Assembly: GCA_029717555.1 (NCBI GenBank)
Contig: JAMDHS010000058.1
Location: 1-64,000, forward strand
Direction of reading: 5' to 3'
DNA: 64,000 nt
From: Peribolospora baueri
Taxonomy: Eukaryota; Basidiomycota; Peribolosporomycetes; Peribolosporales; Peribolosporaceae
Below the pieces are notes generated by a model. That model was not told the DNA's origin. It searched no databases and saw only the letters and a list, made by a program, of their open reading frames with translations. Below are positions 36,201-46,121 of the stretch, piece by piece. The translations under genes and the position numbers were made by a program. The stretch's first letter is position 1. Each line of letters begins with the position of its first letter.

Positions 36201-37798
36201 AACAGAACCCTTTGTGGACAAGGGCGCGGCACTGCATATTGACCTCTATGTTGTTCTGTATAGGCTATCTTTGAACTCATCACCACTGAGCAGAGTTTCG
36301 TTCGTGACCTGCAAATCACAGTCGAGGTAGAGACGCTAGTCATCAATACCGCTTAAAGGGGGCCAGCTTGCTGATTATCTTGTATGAACGTCTATCGCAC
36401 CAGGTGTTCTTCTCCTCCATGCAAGACCTGCTTTCGATGAAGGCACTCACCGTCATTTTCGCCAATATTGAAGACGTACTTCTAACTGCCGTATCTTTCC
36501 TGAGCGACCTCGAAGCACGTCAAAAGGACAACAGGCTGTACATCGACATGATTGGCGACATTCTCGTGGAGCATATTCCTCGCATGCGCGTGTACATGCA
36601 GTACTGTGTCAACCAGGAGATTGCGGCAAGAATCCTGCAGGCCGAGAGGACGAAAGACCCAAGACTAGCTTCCCATCTTGATGTGAGGGACATAGGGCCC
36701 GCAATGTCGTTCGCACGATCGTATTGCTTGCTAAAACATGTGGCCATTCTTCAATCCGGAGCAGACGCTACGCGCAACGCACCCTGCAGCGCGTAATTTG
36801 GACCTCTCCAGTTTCTTGTTGATACCTAGTGAGACACGCTCTCGCTCTTATCTGAGCCCGTTCCTAGTCGAAGACGCTGCTCATTGTCTTTGTTGGCAAC
36901 CAGTGCAACGCTTGGCGAGATACCCTCTTTTGATCGGTCAAATTGAAAAGTACACCCTCGAAGACCACCCAGATCACGACTTCCTTCGGCATGCGCACCG
37001 ACGAGCTGAGTCGATTCTCAACGCCACCAACGAGGCCATCCGAGACCGCGAGATGCGCGAGAAACTGGCGGCTATCTCCGAAACCCTTTTCGTCGGGTCC
37101 GCTGGAGTGAGTTTTTTCTCACTTGTGCACGTGGACCGTACATGCTCCTCTTCAAGCAGGATGCTGAGCTCGCGCGCGTACCTTTTGACTTCATCCCGAC
37201 GGCGTGTGTTCCAACAGCGCATTGATTTGACCAAGCCGACGAGATTCATGGGGCCTAGGGAAATCCTCAAAGAGGGCGTGCTAGCTAAGAAGAGCGGGCG
37301 AAAACTTCAGGCCGTCCTATTCAACGATATGTTTTTGCTCATTTCGAATGGCCAGCTTTATCGGGTGGTGAGAGCTAAGTTGCCGATACAGCGCTAAATG
37401 GCATTTCTGCTGACCTTTTTGCTGCTCCACGGAATGCAGCCGTTCCCCCTCAATGAGATTGTTGTTCGGGACATGCCGCCAGGCCTTACAGGTAGAGGTA
37501 AGCACATGAACATGACGGAAAGACTTCTGCAGGAGGGATGAAACTTGGGGATGAAATATTGCATTGGATGACCTGTACCCTTTTTCCCTTGTTATCCGTC
37601 TCTCCTACGTATGTGCCAGACGACCTCGCCTTCCAGATTGTCCATCAGACATCAGGTAGTCTCACCCTACGCGCTTCGAGCCCGAGAGAGTGTCACATGT
37701 GGATGAAGGAGATAGAGGATGCGAAGGAGCGGTGTTTCGATGCTCAGAAGATGGCTAAAAGGCGCTCACAACGGTCGAGCCGGGATAGTGTCTACTGA
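30204..37798 (+). CDS. PAN1: Pan1/intersectin-family endocytic scaffold and RhoGEF
   Basis: Fourteen exons: 30204-30257, 30350-31239, 31331-34281, 34378-34563, 34664-34834, 35162-36036, 36117-36185, 36264-36326, 36404-36682, 36765-36828, 36904-37106, 37218-37367, 37440-37497 and 37620-37798 (6192 nt, 2063 aa, all phases close). Order: N-terminal QATGYPG repeats (aa ~20-115); one EH domain (aa ~268-355, [14 protein letters not shown]...[15 protein letters not shown]); coiled coil (~476-540); Arg/Asp-rich tract; [18 protein letters not shown]; proline-rich blocks; a WH2-like actin-binding segment (~1140-1165, [20 protein letters not shown]); two SH3 domains (~1300-1360 ALYDY-type YPYTG, ~1363-1418 ALYDYSG); a DH RhoGEF domain (~1733-1930, [21 protein letters not shown]); and a PH domain (~1936-2045). 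The N-terminal half is Pan1; the SH3-SH3-DH-PH half matches human intersectin and Cryptococcus Cin1. It should act at cortical actin/endocytic sites and activate a Rho/Cdc42 GTPase. Retention of the intron at 34835 would end the protein after the second SH3. Confidence 0.9.
30356..30625 (+). repeat. Coding 39-bp minisatellite ([13 protein letters not shown])
   Basis: A 36-bp first unit (30356-30391) is followed by six 39-bp units to 30625, near-identical, each encoding a QMQPQ(A/V)TGYPGQQ variant. Degenerate PQATG motifs continue to about 30910. The units carry the M/L-x-x-Q-x-T-G pattern known as the Prk1/Ark kinase target in Pan1. Confidence 0.95.
34835..35161 (+). promoter_or_regulatory. 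Candidate regulated (retained) intron in Pan1/intersectin gene
   Basis: This 327-nt intron joins the second SH3 exon to the DH-PH half. Its donor GTTAGT places an in-frame TAG at 34837-34839, so an unspliced transcript would end cleanly at EVIGG after the SH3 domain (1418 aa). It is longer than the neighbouring introns (about 75-110 nt) and has a weaker donor than the usual GTGAGT. The alternative that two separate genes exist is less likely, because splice phase and domain order fit a single gene. Confidence 0.55.
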
Positions 37799-38395
37799 GA
37801 GAGATGTTCGGCTGGCCTTCGTCTTGTCTCCTAAGGATCACGACCGGTACGAATGTAATGGACTTCTGCTCTTTTCTGACCTTCAATCGTGCCCTCACGT
37901 ATCGCTCTTGAGACAGCTCACTTCTATTGGGCTTCCTGGAAAAGCCTTACACGGCCTACGATCTTGGCGCGACCTCGCGTTGCGACAGCTAGGTCTTAAA
38001 GACTACTACAAGTGAGTGCAAAGTCTCTTCAGCACCTTCCACCATTCGTCATCCACTCCACAGCACTAAAAGGAGACGGACCAAATGTGTCTTGCCTCGA
38101 GAGAGAGCGGCAATGTTGGAAAAGATGCTAGGGTCGACTAGTAAAGGGATCAACAGCCCAATGCAGACAAAGAGTCTCGGCGCTGGTTCAGGTCCAGGCC
38201 GGGCGGCTCCCTGAGGACCGAGCCTTCGCGAAGGCCCTTCACAAACCTCAAGTGGTTCTGTGGTAAGTTGATTTGGCTGCGGCAAATACGGCAACATCTC
38301 CAAGTCGGCCTCTATTCGTCGGCCAGCGGCTCTCGACTTTCCTCACACACAGACGGCGCTTTTCTCGATCTCGAGCTCCATAGCTGTCCCTTGCC
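37799..38395. other. Short intergenic region with a possible small spliced frame
   Basis: About 600 bp between the Pan1/intersectin stop and the YIP1-family start. It includes the weak spliced frame listed separately (37914-38214). Confidence 0.5.
37914..38214 (+). other. Unidentified small spliced reading frame
   Basis: An open frame ends LRQLGLKDYY at a good donor (GTGAGT, 38012). After a 52-nt intron it resumes in phase at 38064 and runs to a TGA at 38212-38214, with a basic, helical-looking stretch (NTKRRRTKCVLPRERAAMLEKML). I do not recognise the family and see no convincing start codon; the frame stays open upstream into the 3' end of the previous gene. It could be a small gene or part of a UTR. 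Confidence 0.25.
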
Positions 38396-39741
38396 ATGTC
38401 AGGCAACTACGCCCCCGTTCAGTCCGACGACGACCAGGTCGAGCGCGGCACCACTGCCGCAACGGCCAGCGTCGCCGCTGATCGGCCTTCCGCTCAGCTC
38501 GAGTTTGGTGGTGAGCAGTGTAGGAGATCGACTCGGCGAAATAGCTGCTGACAATCGTCTTTTTTTGGCTCCTCAGACTTTGGAACAGGCTCAGGCGGTT
38601 CGAGTGGCACATCTGCATCCCCTTTCGGTAAGTTCAAGCAAAGCTGGCATGTACGACGACGCTTACAATCACGCTACCATGGTACACCCGTTTGTATTGG
38701 TTTGTTGGCTGACGCCATTCGACATGTACTCGACTGTAGCGGAGCGAAGGGTTCCCAGCGAAAGACAAGGGGGTTATAGCTCCTTGAATTTTCTCTATCA
38801 TCACTTTGACGTAGACACGAAGACGGTGAGTGTCGCTTGTTAGCTTGGCAGGCACCTAACACGGGCTGAAATCAAAAGATGGCCCGCCCGCTCTCTCTTT
38901 TGTTCACCAGGTACTCGAACGATGCTGGCGTCCACTTATCATACCCAAAAATTTCCTGTCGGAGGTGGTGGAGGACAGACCTGATCTTTACGGGCCGTTC
39001 TGGCTGACCACCACGGTAGGTTCGACCACTCCTCTCTTGCTTGGCAGTATATATCAATGACAGCATCTCCCTAATACGCTGCGATATATTGCGCAAACAC
39101 AGGTGATATTCTGCCTCTTTGTCTTTAGCTCTCTTGCCGGGTCCATTACCGCCTACATCAACTCGAAGCCCTACGAGCCTCGGTACGATCTCCTTGGTGG
39201 GGCCGTCTGGCTCATGTACACCTTCGGGTTAGGCTTTCCTGTCGGCCTTTGGATGCTGATGAGGTATTGGGTACGAACGGACGAGGTCAGCGCGGTGGAG
39301 CTCATCAACTTGTTCGGGTACTCGAACGGCGTGTGGATCATTGTTGCGGTGAGCTGCCAAAGGAAAGACGCGCCCGACCGTGTTCTGGTGATCAGTTTAC
39401 CTGCGGTTCTCCTGATTTCATGATTCCTCCTCCTTCTTGCTCAGCTGCTCGCTATCGTTCCGCACCAGCTCTTCCGCTGGGCCCTCGTCGCTGTCGGCTT
39501 GGGTGTCTCGCTTGCTTTCATTCTGCGCAACCTGATGCCTATCCTGACCGCCGCTACCTCTCCCGCATCTTCCTCTTACTCGCCCCAGACGCCTCGCATC
39601 GCTCGTTTCGTCATCCCTCTAGTCGTGGCCGTGTGCTGGACCGGGCTGGCCATCGCGCTCAAAGTGGTCTACTTTGGATATAAAATTGAGGGTGTAGATC
39701 TCGGGCCGAGCGCAGATACGGATATTCCTCTGAGCTTGTGA
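38396..39741 (+). CDS. YIP1-family Golgi membrane protein
   Basis: Six exons: 38396-38510, 38577-38627, 38740-38825, 38911-39015, 39103-39348 and 39445-39741 (900 nt, 299 aa). An acidic/Ser-Gly cytosolic N-terminus leads to YSSLNFLYHHFDVDTKTVLERCWRPL and the conserved RPDLYGPFWL. Five hydrophobic helices follow (VIFCLFVFSSLAGSI, LLGGAVWLMYTFGLGF, ELINLFGYSNGVWIIVA, LLAIVPHQLFRWALVAVGLG, FVIPLVVAVCWTGLAIAL). The layout matches YIPF1/YIPF2 and the fungal Yip4/Yip5 branch of the Yip1 domain family, which binds Rab GTPases and acts in ER-Golgi traffic. I cannot decide between Yip4 and Yip5 type. The start is the first ATG of a frame that splices in phase. Confidence 0.85.
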
Positions 39742-40090
39742 GCTTCTGTATGTACATTTCACCCTTTTCCTACCTTGCTACTCGTTAAGCCCAGCCTACA
39801 GTCGTATCGTACTGGTCATGAACATCGCTCCGCCTCGACTGATATATATATATATAAATGGTAGCCTGTATGCAGTGGTTAGGATAGGATGGTACTGACG
39901 ATGCTCCAGCGGGCGTGAGAATCGTTCCCCTCCAGCCTATTATTCAGAGAGCTGCAGGAGGCCCGGGTCCAAGCAACGCGCCGTCCACGTGCGCCTGATC
40001 GACGTGTATCACCATCCGAGCCCCACTGACGACCACCCGGCTCCCTACCATCTCGCAACTCGCTGCATTGCTCTCTTCCCACTCCTCGCC
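39742..40090. promoter_or_regulatory. BRO1 upstream region with TA repeat
   Basis: About 350 bp between tandem genes. A TATATATA run with a TATAAA end lies at about 39841-39857, roughly 235 bp upstream of the BRO1 ATG. It could serve as a TATA element or be a simple repeat. Confidence 0.35.
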
Positions 40091-43000
40091 ATGTCCTATC
40101 AGTCCCCTACTATTTCAGTTCCTCGCAAAAGGACGGACGAAGTGGACTGGGTCACGCCTGTCCGGGCCATAATCGCCTCCACCTATGGCGAGGACCCGGA
40201 TGCGTACACAGACGAGTGTAACGCGCTGAACAGGTGTAGGCAGGATGCTGCAAAGGGCGCCGGGAGCGATGCTACGGGTGAGTGCATGGTGGAAGGTTGA
40301 AGGTGGAAATCTATACGTTTTCATTTGTCAAGCAACTAGAGTGCTAGCATGCACGGTCTGCCGACATGTGATCGCCTACCTTAGCGATGGATTAGTGATG
40401 ATGTGACCACACAGCAAGGCGTCCAGGATAGTAGAGCTGATTCAATCCCTCTCACTTTGTCGATCTCCATAAAGGCCGAGACCTCTTATACAAGTATTTT
40501 GGCCAGCTTGAAATGCTCGAACTGAGGTTTCCGGACGTTCGAGTGCCCTTCCCTTGGTGAGTACAGCTTATCGTTAGTTGAACAGGCCTGGCGTGTCCGC
40601 TTTCTTCAAGGGCGGATGGCATTGATCCTTTCAATGACAATCCTTTTGCAGGCAAGACGCCTTCACCATGAAGCACATCTCCCAGACTTCGCTCGCCTAC
40701 GAAAAAGCCTCAATTATTTTCAATATCGCCGCCACACTTTCCTCCCTCGCCTCCTCTTCGCCCCGCTCGGTCATTTCTGGCCCGTCATCTGAGGGTCTTA
40801 AACGATCATATACCTCCTTTCGGCAGGCGGCAGGCATGTTCAATTACATCAACGACAACTTTCTTCACGCGCCGTCGACGGACATGAGTAGGGAGGTGGT
40901 GAAGTGCCTCGTTGGGATTATGATCGCGCAGGCGAGTGAGGTGTTTTGGGAGAAAACGGTAGAGGAGAAGAAGGCGAATACGCTCGTTAGCCGGCTGGCG
41001 GCGCAGACGGGTGCTAGCTATACGACGCTCAGCGAGGACGTCAAGGAATGGGTCACCAAAGGCGTGTTTGACCGGCAATGGTCTTCCCTCGTTCAAGTAG
41101 GTTGACATTGATAATTTGGCCCCACCAGCAGCCTAGCATTTATTCATTATCTATTTGCACCTCCTGTGTTGTCACATCTCTAGGTCAAGTCCAAGTACTT
41201 CAACTCTGTCGCCCAGTACCACCGCGCTCTGGCGGATGATGCTGCCGGTTTGCACGGCCATTGCTTGGTGCGGCTCACCTTGGCAGAGGCATCTGCCAAG
41301 GAGGCCCAGCGGCTTGCGTCCACGTTCGCTTCGTCGTTTGTTGCAACGTCACATCCAACCTTACCATCCGATGCCGGCCCATCCATGCTGGAGATCGCAA
41401 AGGCGCATTTCGCCCTTGTGTCTGAGCGGAAGGCGCAAGCGGTTAAGGACAATGATCTGATTTACCACGACATTCTCCCATCAGAGAGTACACTGCCTCC
41501 GATCGACAAACTCGTCGCCGCGACGCCCATTCCCATCCAAGACATTTACGGCGCCCCAGAGGTTCAGAAGATCATTGGAGCAGACCTGTTCCACCGCCTC
41601 GTCCCTCTGTCCGTCCATGAGAGTGCATCGCTGTACTCTGAGGAGAAGGCCAAACTCGTCCGTGCCGAGGCGGAGAAGACCGATTTGGCGAATACTGAGC
41701 TAGCCGCCGCGCTCGACTACATGGGTCTACCATCAAGTCTGAACAAGTTTAGGAGCATGGCAGACGGTGATGGCGGTGCTCTGGACTCTCTGGCGGATCC
41801 TGGCCGCGAGGTCCTTGAATGGGCCGAGGAAGAGAAGCGCGGTGGTGGCGGAGGGTCGGCTGATGGCCTCGGAGTGGGCGGCGTACCGAGCGCTTTGGAT
41901 CGGATTGAGAAACTGAAGAGTGGCGCTGGTGAGACGTTTGATGCCATTTCTCGCGAGCTTGAAGGAGAGTCTAGGGAATGCGAACAAATGAGGGTAAGAT
42001 TTATCTTCGTCTCTTCTTGAAACTCGCCACGAACTTACAAGCTCACCTGCTGCACATCGTTTCCCACTTTTTTTTTTTTTTCTTTTTTTTAACTGTTTAT
42101 TTTTATTACGCTCCTCTGCTCAGGTCAAATATGGTCACCGCTGGACACAGGAACCCTCGGCGGTGCTCACCAGGGGGTTCCGTCAGGAGCTCAAATCGCA
42201 TCGTGAGGCACTCGGGAAGGCGTCGTCGTCAGACGCCAACATTGTAGCACTCTGGACGACTATCCGACCAGACGTCGAGATCCTTCTGGGCGGGCGGGAT
42301 TCCCTGGAGGCTGCGTTCGCCGCTGCCATCGCCGGCGCGCGGAGCAGCACAAGCGCGAGCGAAAAGCGGGACAAGAGGCAGAGCCTGCTGGACTTGGACG
42401 ACGCCGATGATCAGCAGAACCAGAAGGATGCAGAGGAAGCGAGGGTGCTCATCAAAGAGATGGACGAGTTATTAGGAAGGCTTCATAAAATCAAGAAGGA
42501 ACGGGCGGACGTCTTGAAGGACCTGAAGGAGAAGGTGAACTCTGTCGCGAGTCGATTGATCCATTTGGTCCGCAGCTGAATTTTCACTCCCCCACGCAGA
42601 TTCAAACGGACGACATCTCGCACCTGCTCATTTTGAATCGCCGTGCGCAAAACGTAGAGCCCGCCATTTTTGCGGCAGAGCTTGAGAAGTTCCGTCCCCA
42701 CCAAAGCCGTCTGGCCGCCACCGCTCACCATCAGCAGGCCACGCTTCAAGAAGTCGCGGCGAAGTTTAAGGCGCTGACTGAGAGCGATCGGGCGCGGGAT
42801 CTCCAAGTGCGCTGGGGACAGGCTGAGAAGGCGAGGAAGGAGCTCATCGCCCGATTGAGGAGGGCAAAAGAGGGGCACGCTGAGGTCAGGGCCGGTGTCA
42901 GCCGGGGTCTCCAATTCTACACGGACCTTAACGAGCTGGCCCAGGGTTTGCAAAGGAACGTTACTAGCTTCACCGCCAACCGCTCACGGGAGAGAGATGA

Positions 43001-43883
43001 ACTTGTGTCATCGGTCGAGCTCGAGCAGCGTTTGTCGAGCCCAGCCCCACAAGTTTCATCTCCGCAGACCCCTTCTTCGCCACCAGTTCCGCCACCACCC
43101 TCATCGATGGGTTTAGAAAGCTCATTTGCAAATCTGGGTCTGGGAGGTGGTCCGCATTCTTCCGGTTCCCTTCCGCCGCCTCCGCCACAAGGCCAATGGT
43201 CGAAGCAACCTTCGTACGGGTCTCCAGTACCCTCTTACCTTGCTCCCACATCCTCTCCGTACCCGCAAAACCCGTCTTCACCCCCTTCGGTACCGGCTCC
43301 GCAGACGAGCGCGCCGCACCAGCTGCCTCCTCAGCAGGCCTACGGCGCGTCATCTTCTGCACTTCAAGGCCGTCCCACATCGCAAGGCCAATGGCCGCCG
43401 CAACCTTCTTGCGGTTCTTCAGCCCCCTCTTACCCGGTTGTCCCGTCTCCGTACTCGCAAGGCCCATCCTCGCCGCCGCAGCACTACCCGCTACGTCCAG
43501 AGCAGTTGTACGGTGGGGCGCCTTCCACTGTTCCTGGTCCTTCTGCGTATTATGGACAACATCCTCTGCCGTCCCCTTCGACGACCTCGACGCCCGCCCT
43601 TCCACCTAAGCCGCCCCAGCATATGCCTTCTGCCCCACCTCCTCCTTCCGCATTCACACAGCAGTACCAACTGCCACCTCAGCGGACTCCTGGCATGGCC
43701 CCGTATGGTCATTCAAGTCCACCTGCGCCGTATGAACAAAGCCATATGTCGCCCACTTCGACGGCCACGACGCCTGCCCCTCTATCCCGGCCACCACAGA
43801 ACATGGGCTCTCTCCCCCCACCTCCCACATTCACGCAGCACTACCAGCTGCCTCCCCACCAGACTTATGGCGCGCCTCCATAA
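40091..43883 (+). CDS. BRO1: BRO1/ALIX-family ESCRT factor
   Basis: Six exons: 40091-40277, 40475-40556, 40652-41096, 41184-41993, 42124-42534 and 42600-43883 (3219 nt, 1072 aa). The N-terminal Bro1 domain (~1-380) shows [41 protein letters not shown] and FNYINDNF. A coiled V-domain-like region follows (~390-760). The last ~300 aa are Pro/Gln/Ser-rich with many PPPP and PQAYG/PHQTYG-like segments, suited to SH3 or UEV partners. Bro1 binds Snf7 and recruits the deubiquitinase Doa4 during cargo sorting into multivesicular bodies; the related Rim20/PalA works in pH signalling. The [15 protein letters not shown] wording and long C-terminal tail favour Bro1. The 197-nt first intron is long for this window. 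The stop overlaps the end of the Med19-like gene on the other strand. Confidence 0.9.
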
Positions 43884-44991
43884 GGTCATCATTCTTCTTC
43901 TTTCCGTGCCGGTGCTTCTTCTGAAGATCCCGTGGAGTCGAGTGGAGATATGACGCATCATATACCTTAGCCATATGATAGGCTGGGCTGGAGCCGATCG
44001 TTCGGGACAATGATTGTCTGGTTACTTACCTTCTTTTTAGCCCTCCGGTCCGGTTCATCCTCGACGGACGAGAATTCCTTCGGGTGGAACTGGCGGAGAT
44101 GAGAGAGAGGAATATGTCGTTGTCAGAAGCGTAACCTCATGGTATGACGAACAGCGGCAGGTTATTCTGTGTTGTCATTCGAGAGAGAACCTGTGACACG
44201 ATGGCATTGGTAGACTCACGTCTGGTATCGGACCAACGGGCAGCCTGAAGAGCTGAGTAAGCGAACTCGGGTCGAAGGGGTGGAACGTGACTGGTTGCTT
44301 TTCTTGCGCCCATACTAGGTCTCGAACGTAATGAGATTTGTCGAAAGGCGTCCTTCCTGTGTGCGTGAATTGTATGGAGGTGAGATAACGAGCCATTATC
44401 GTAGTCAGGCGTTCGAAAGCCCTAACCATCCAACTACGCTCACCAGGCAGGTCCTTGATGTGATGGAGGAGAGTTTTCTCCAGTTTTCTCCGCCTCTTCT
44501 TCTTATCCGGCTCTCGTGCCGTGTTCGGCTTCCCTTCGTCTTCTTTCCCCTTGGCGTCTCCTTCTATATTGGCCACTCCATCCCCGTCACCCGCCTGGTC
44601 GGCTGTCTGAGCCTGGGCTTGCTGAGGTTTATCCTCAAATTCCGGCACAGGCAAACCGGCAGCTTCGAGAATGGAAGGTTTGAGGTAAGGTCGAACGAGA
44701 CGGTCGTAAAGAGGAAGGACGTCAAAGGTGGTTAGGAGATCTTGCGCGCCATGGAGATACGGCGGAGACGGAAAAGGGCCTGAAGGGTCGTAGAGCATTA
44801 TTTGAAGTGCGGAGAACAGTCGAACCAAAGGTCAACGAGGCGAGGAACAAGGATCTCCACAGAGTAATACTACAACAGAAGATGATGAAAGTGCCATTCT
44901 CACCAGGCACGAATGGATAGAAAGATGCCGCTCCCTCGTTGCCAGTATGTGTTGCCAGCGCCGTGACGGAGGAGGAAGCGGTCTCATCCAT
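43831..44991 (-). CDS. MED19: Mediator subunit 19-like protein
   Basis: Five exons on the minus strand: 44991-44904, 44779-44444, 44356-44220, 44089-44030 and 43920-43831 (711 nt, 236 aa, phase-closed). Features that suggest Med19/Rox3 are DVLPLYDRLVRPYLKP, KKKRRRKLEKTLLHHIKDLPG, HYVRDLVW, a short FRLPVGPIPD segment like the FxLxxGPLP block of Med19, and a Lys/His-rich C-terminus (KKHRHGKKKND). Med19 sits in the Mediator head/middle and links activators to RNA polymerase II. An acidic insert lies after PEFEDK. If the fourth intron is not used, the protein ends about 20 codons later in a different tail. The last 53 bp of coding sequence overlap BRO1 coding sequence on the opposite strand. I am fairly, not fully, sure of the family. 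Confidence 0.6.
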
Positions 44992-46121
44992 GACAGTAAG
45001 TGCAGACCGTCGCGACGCGGTTGAATTGGATGTGTGTTGGTGGGAGACGACGTGACCCGCGCCTCCATGCCGCAGCACCAAGACCAGCGCGCCCCCTTGC
45101 TGATCTCATAATACACGCTCTGCTTCGAATGCCACGCCGGTGCCGCTCATCCTGTGCTGTAGGGCGCGCGACTTCCTGTGCACCTTTGTGCCTATCTGAC
45201 AAGGACGCGAGCTGAAGCTTGATTACTAGCCGTGCGAAGGAGGGGTGGCCGTCGACCATCTGAGATGTATATGGTCCTTTGGATGACGCACGTTTTCGGG
45301 TTCAGCAGCGATCAGAGCGCGCCCGGAGCAAAAGCTCTAGCGCTTTCAAACCCCCTTCCTCACCCTTTCCTTCCCCCAGGAAATCAAGTGTTCTCCCCAA
45401 GCGCTCTCCTGAGCGCCTTTTCTGTACCTTTTATTAACAGGGCAGCCGCGCCTTGTGTAAACGTACTAGCGATACTCTATATGTCATGTCCTTAGGGCGC
45501 TTGTGTGCTCCACCGTTTGTTCCCGTCCGCCTCGTCTCTTCCGCTGGTCTTCCCCCTCGATCAGGCACCGTGAGGCTCGGGAAGGTGATGTTTACCTACA
45601 GACTCGACGTCGATAGGTCGCCGAAAGGGCTAGAGGGAGCGGGCGGCACACACGGTGATTCACCAATTAATACCTCCCAGACAGGCGTGTGAGTCTAGAC
45701 TTGCCGACGGCACAAGCGTGTGTGATGAGCTCGCTCGCTTGCGGTACGCCGAGCTCGGAGGCAAGACGGGTGGGAATTTCTAGATTCATCAAAAGGGTTG
45801 ATGACACGGGGACGTTCGCTGTCCAAGGATAGCTTTGTTGCCCTCCTCCTTCCCACCATCGCTCTCGTCACCACCATCTTCGATCCCGCCTTCCGCGGCA
45901 ACCACGCTCCCTTGTCCCCACCTACCACTCTCCCTCTCCCCTTTCAAACCCTCGCTCGGCAGGCACCGCTGCGGCATTGCGCCAACCGACGACTTACCGC
46001 CCTTCCCCACGCCGGTCACTCTCTCGCCAGCGACGTCTTCGCGGCAGCTTCCATTCGTCGTCCTCTCGGACGTCTTGGACGTCACCCTCGCTTCCTTCCA
46101 GACCCTCTGTTTTTCCTAGCT
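44992..46121. other. Divergent intergenic region, MED19 / septin
   Basis: About 1.1 kb between opposite-facing starts. No supported gene. The 3' part (45798-46121) stays open in frame with the septin start but reads as Pro/Leu-rich leader, so I start the septin at 46122. Confidence 0.55.

Noticed and set aside
45798-46121. N-terminal extension of the septin-like protein from an upstream start
   Set aside because: The frame is open but Pro/Leu-rich and unlike the rest; the ATG at 46122 has a better context and starts a basic MPLFRKRSK sequence.
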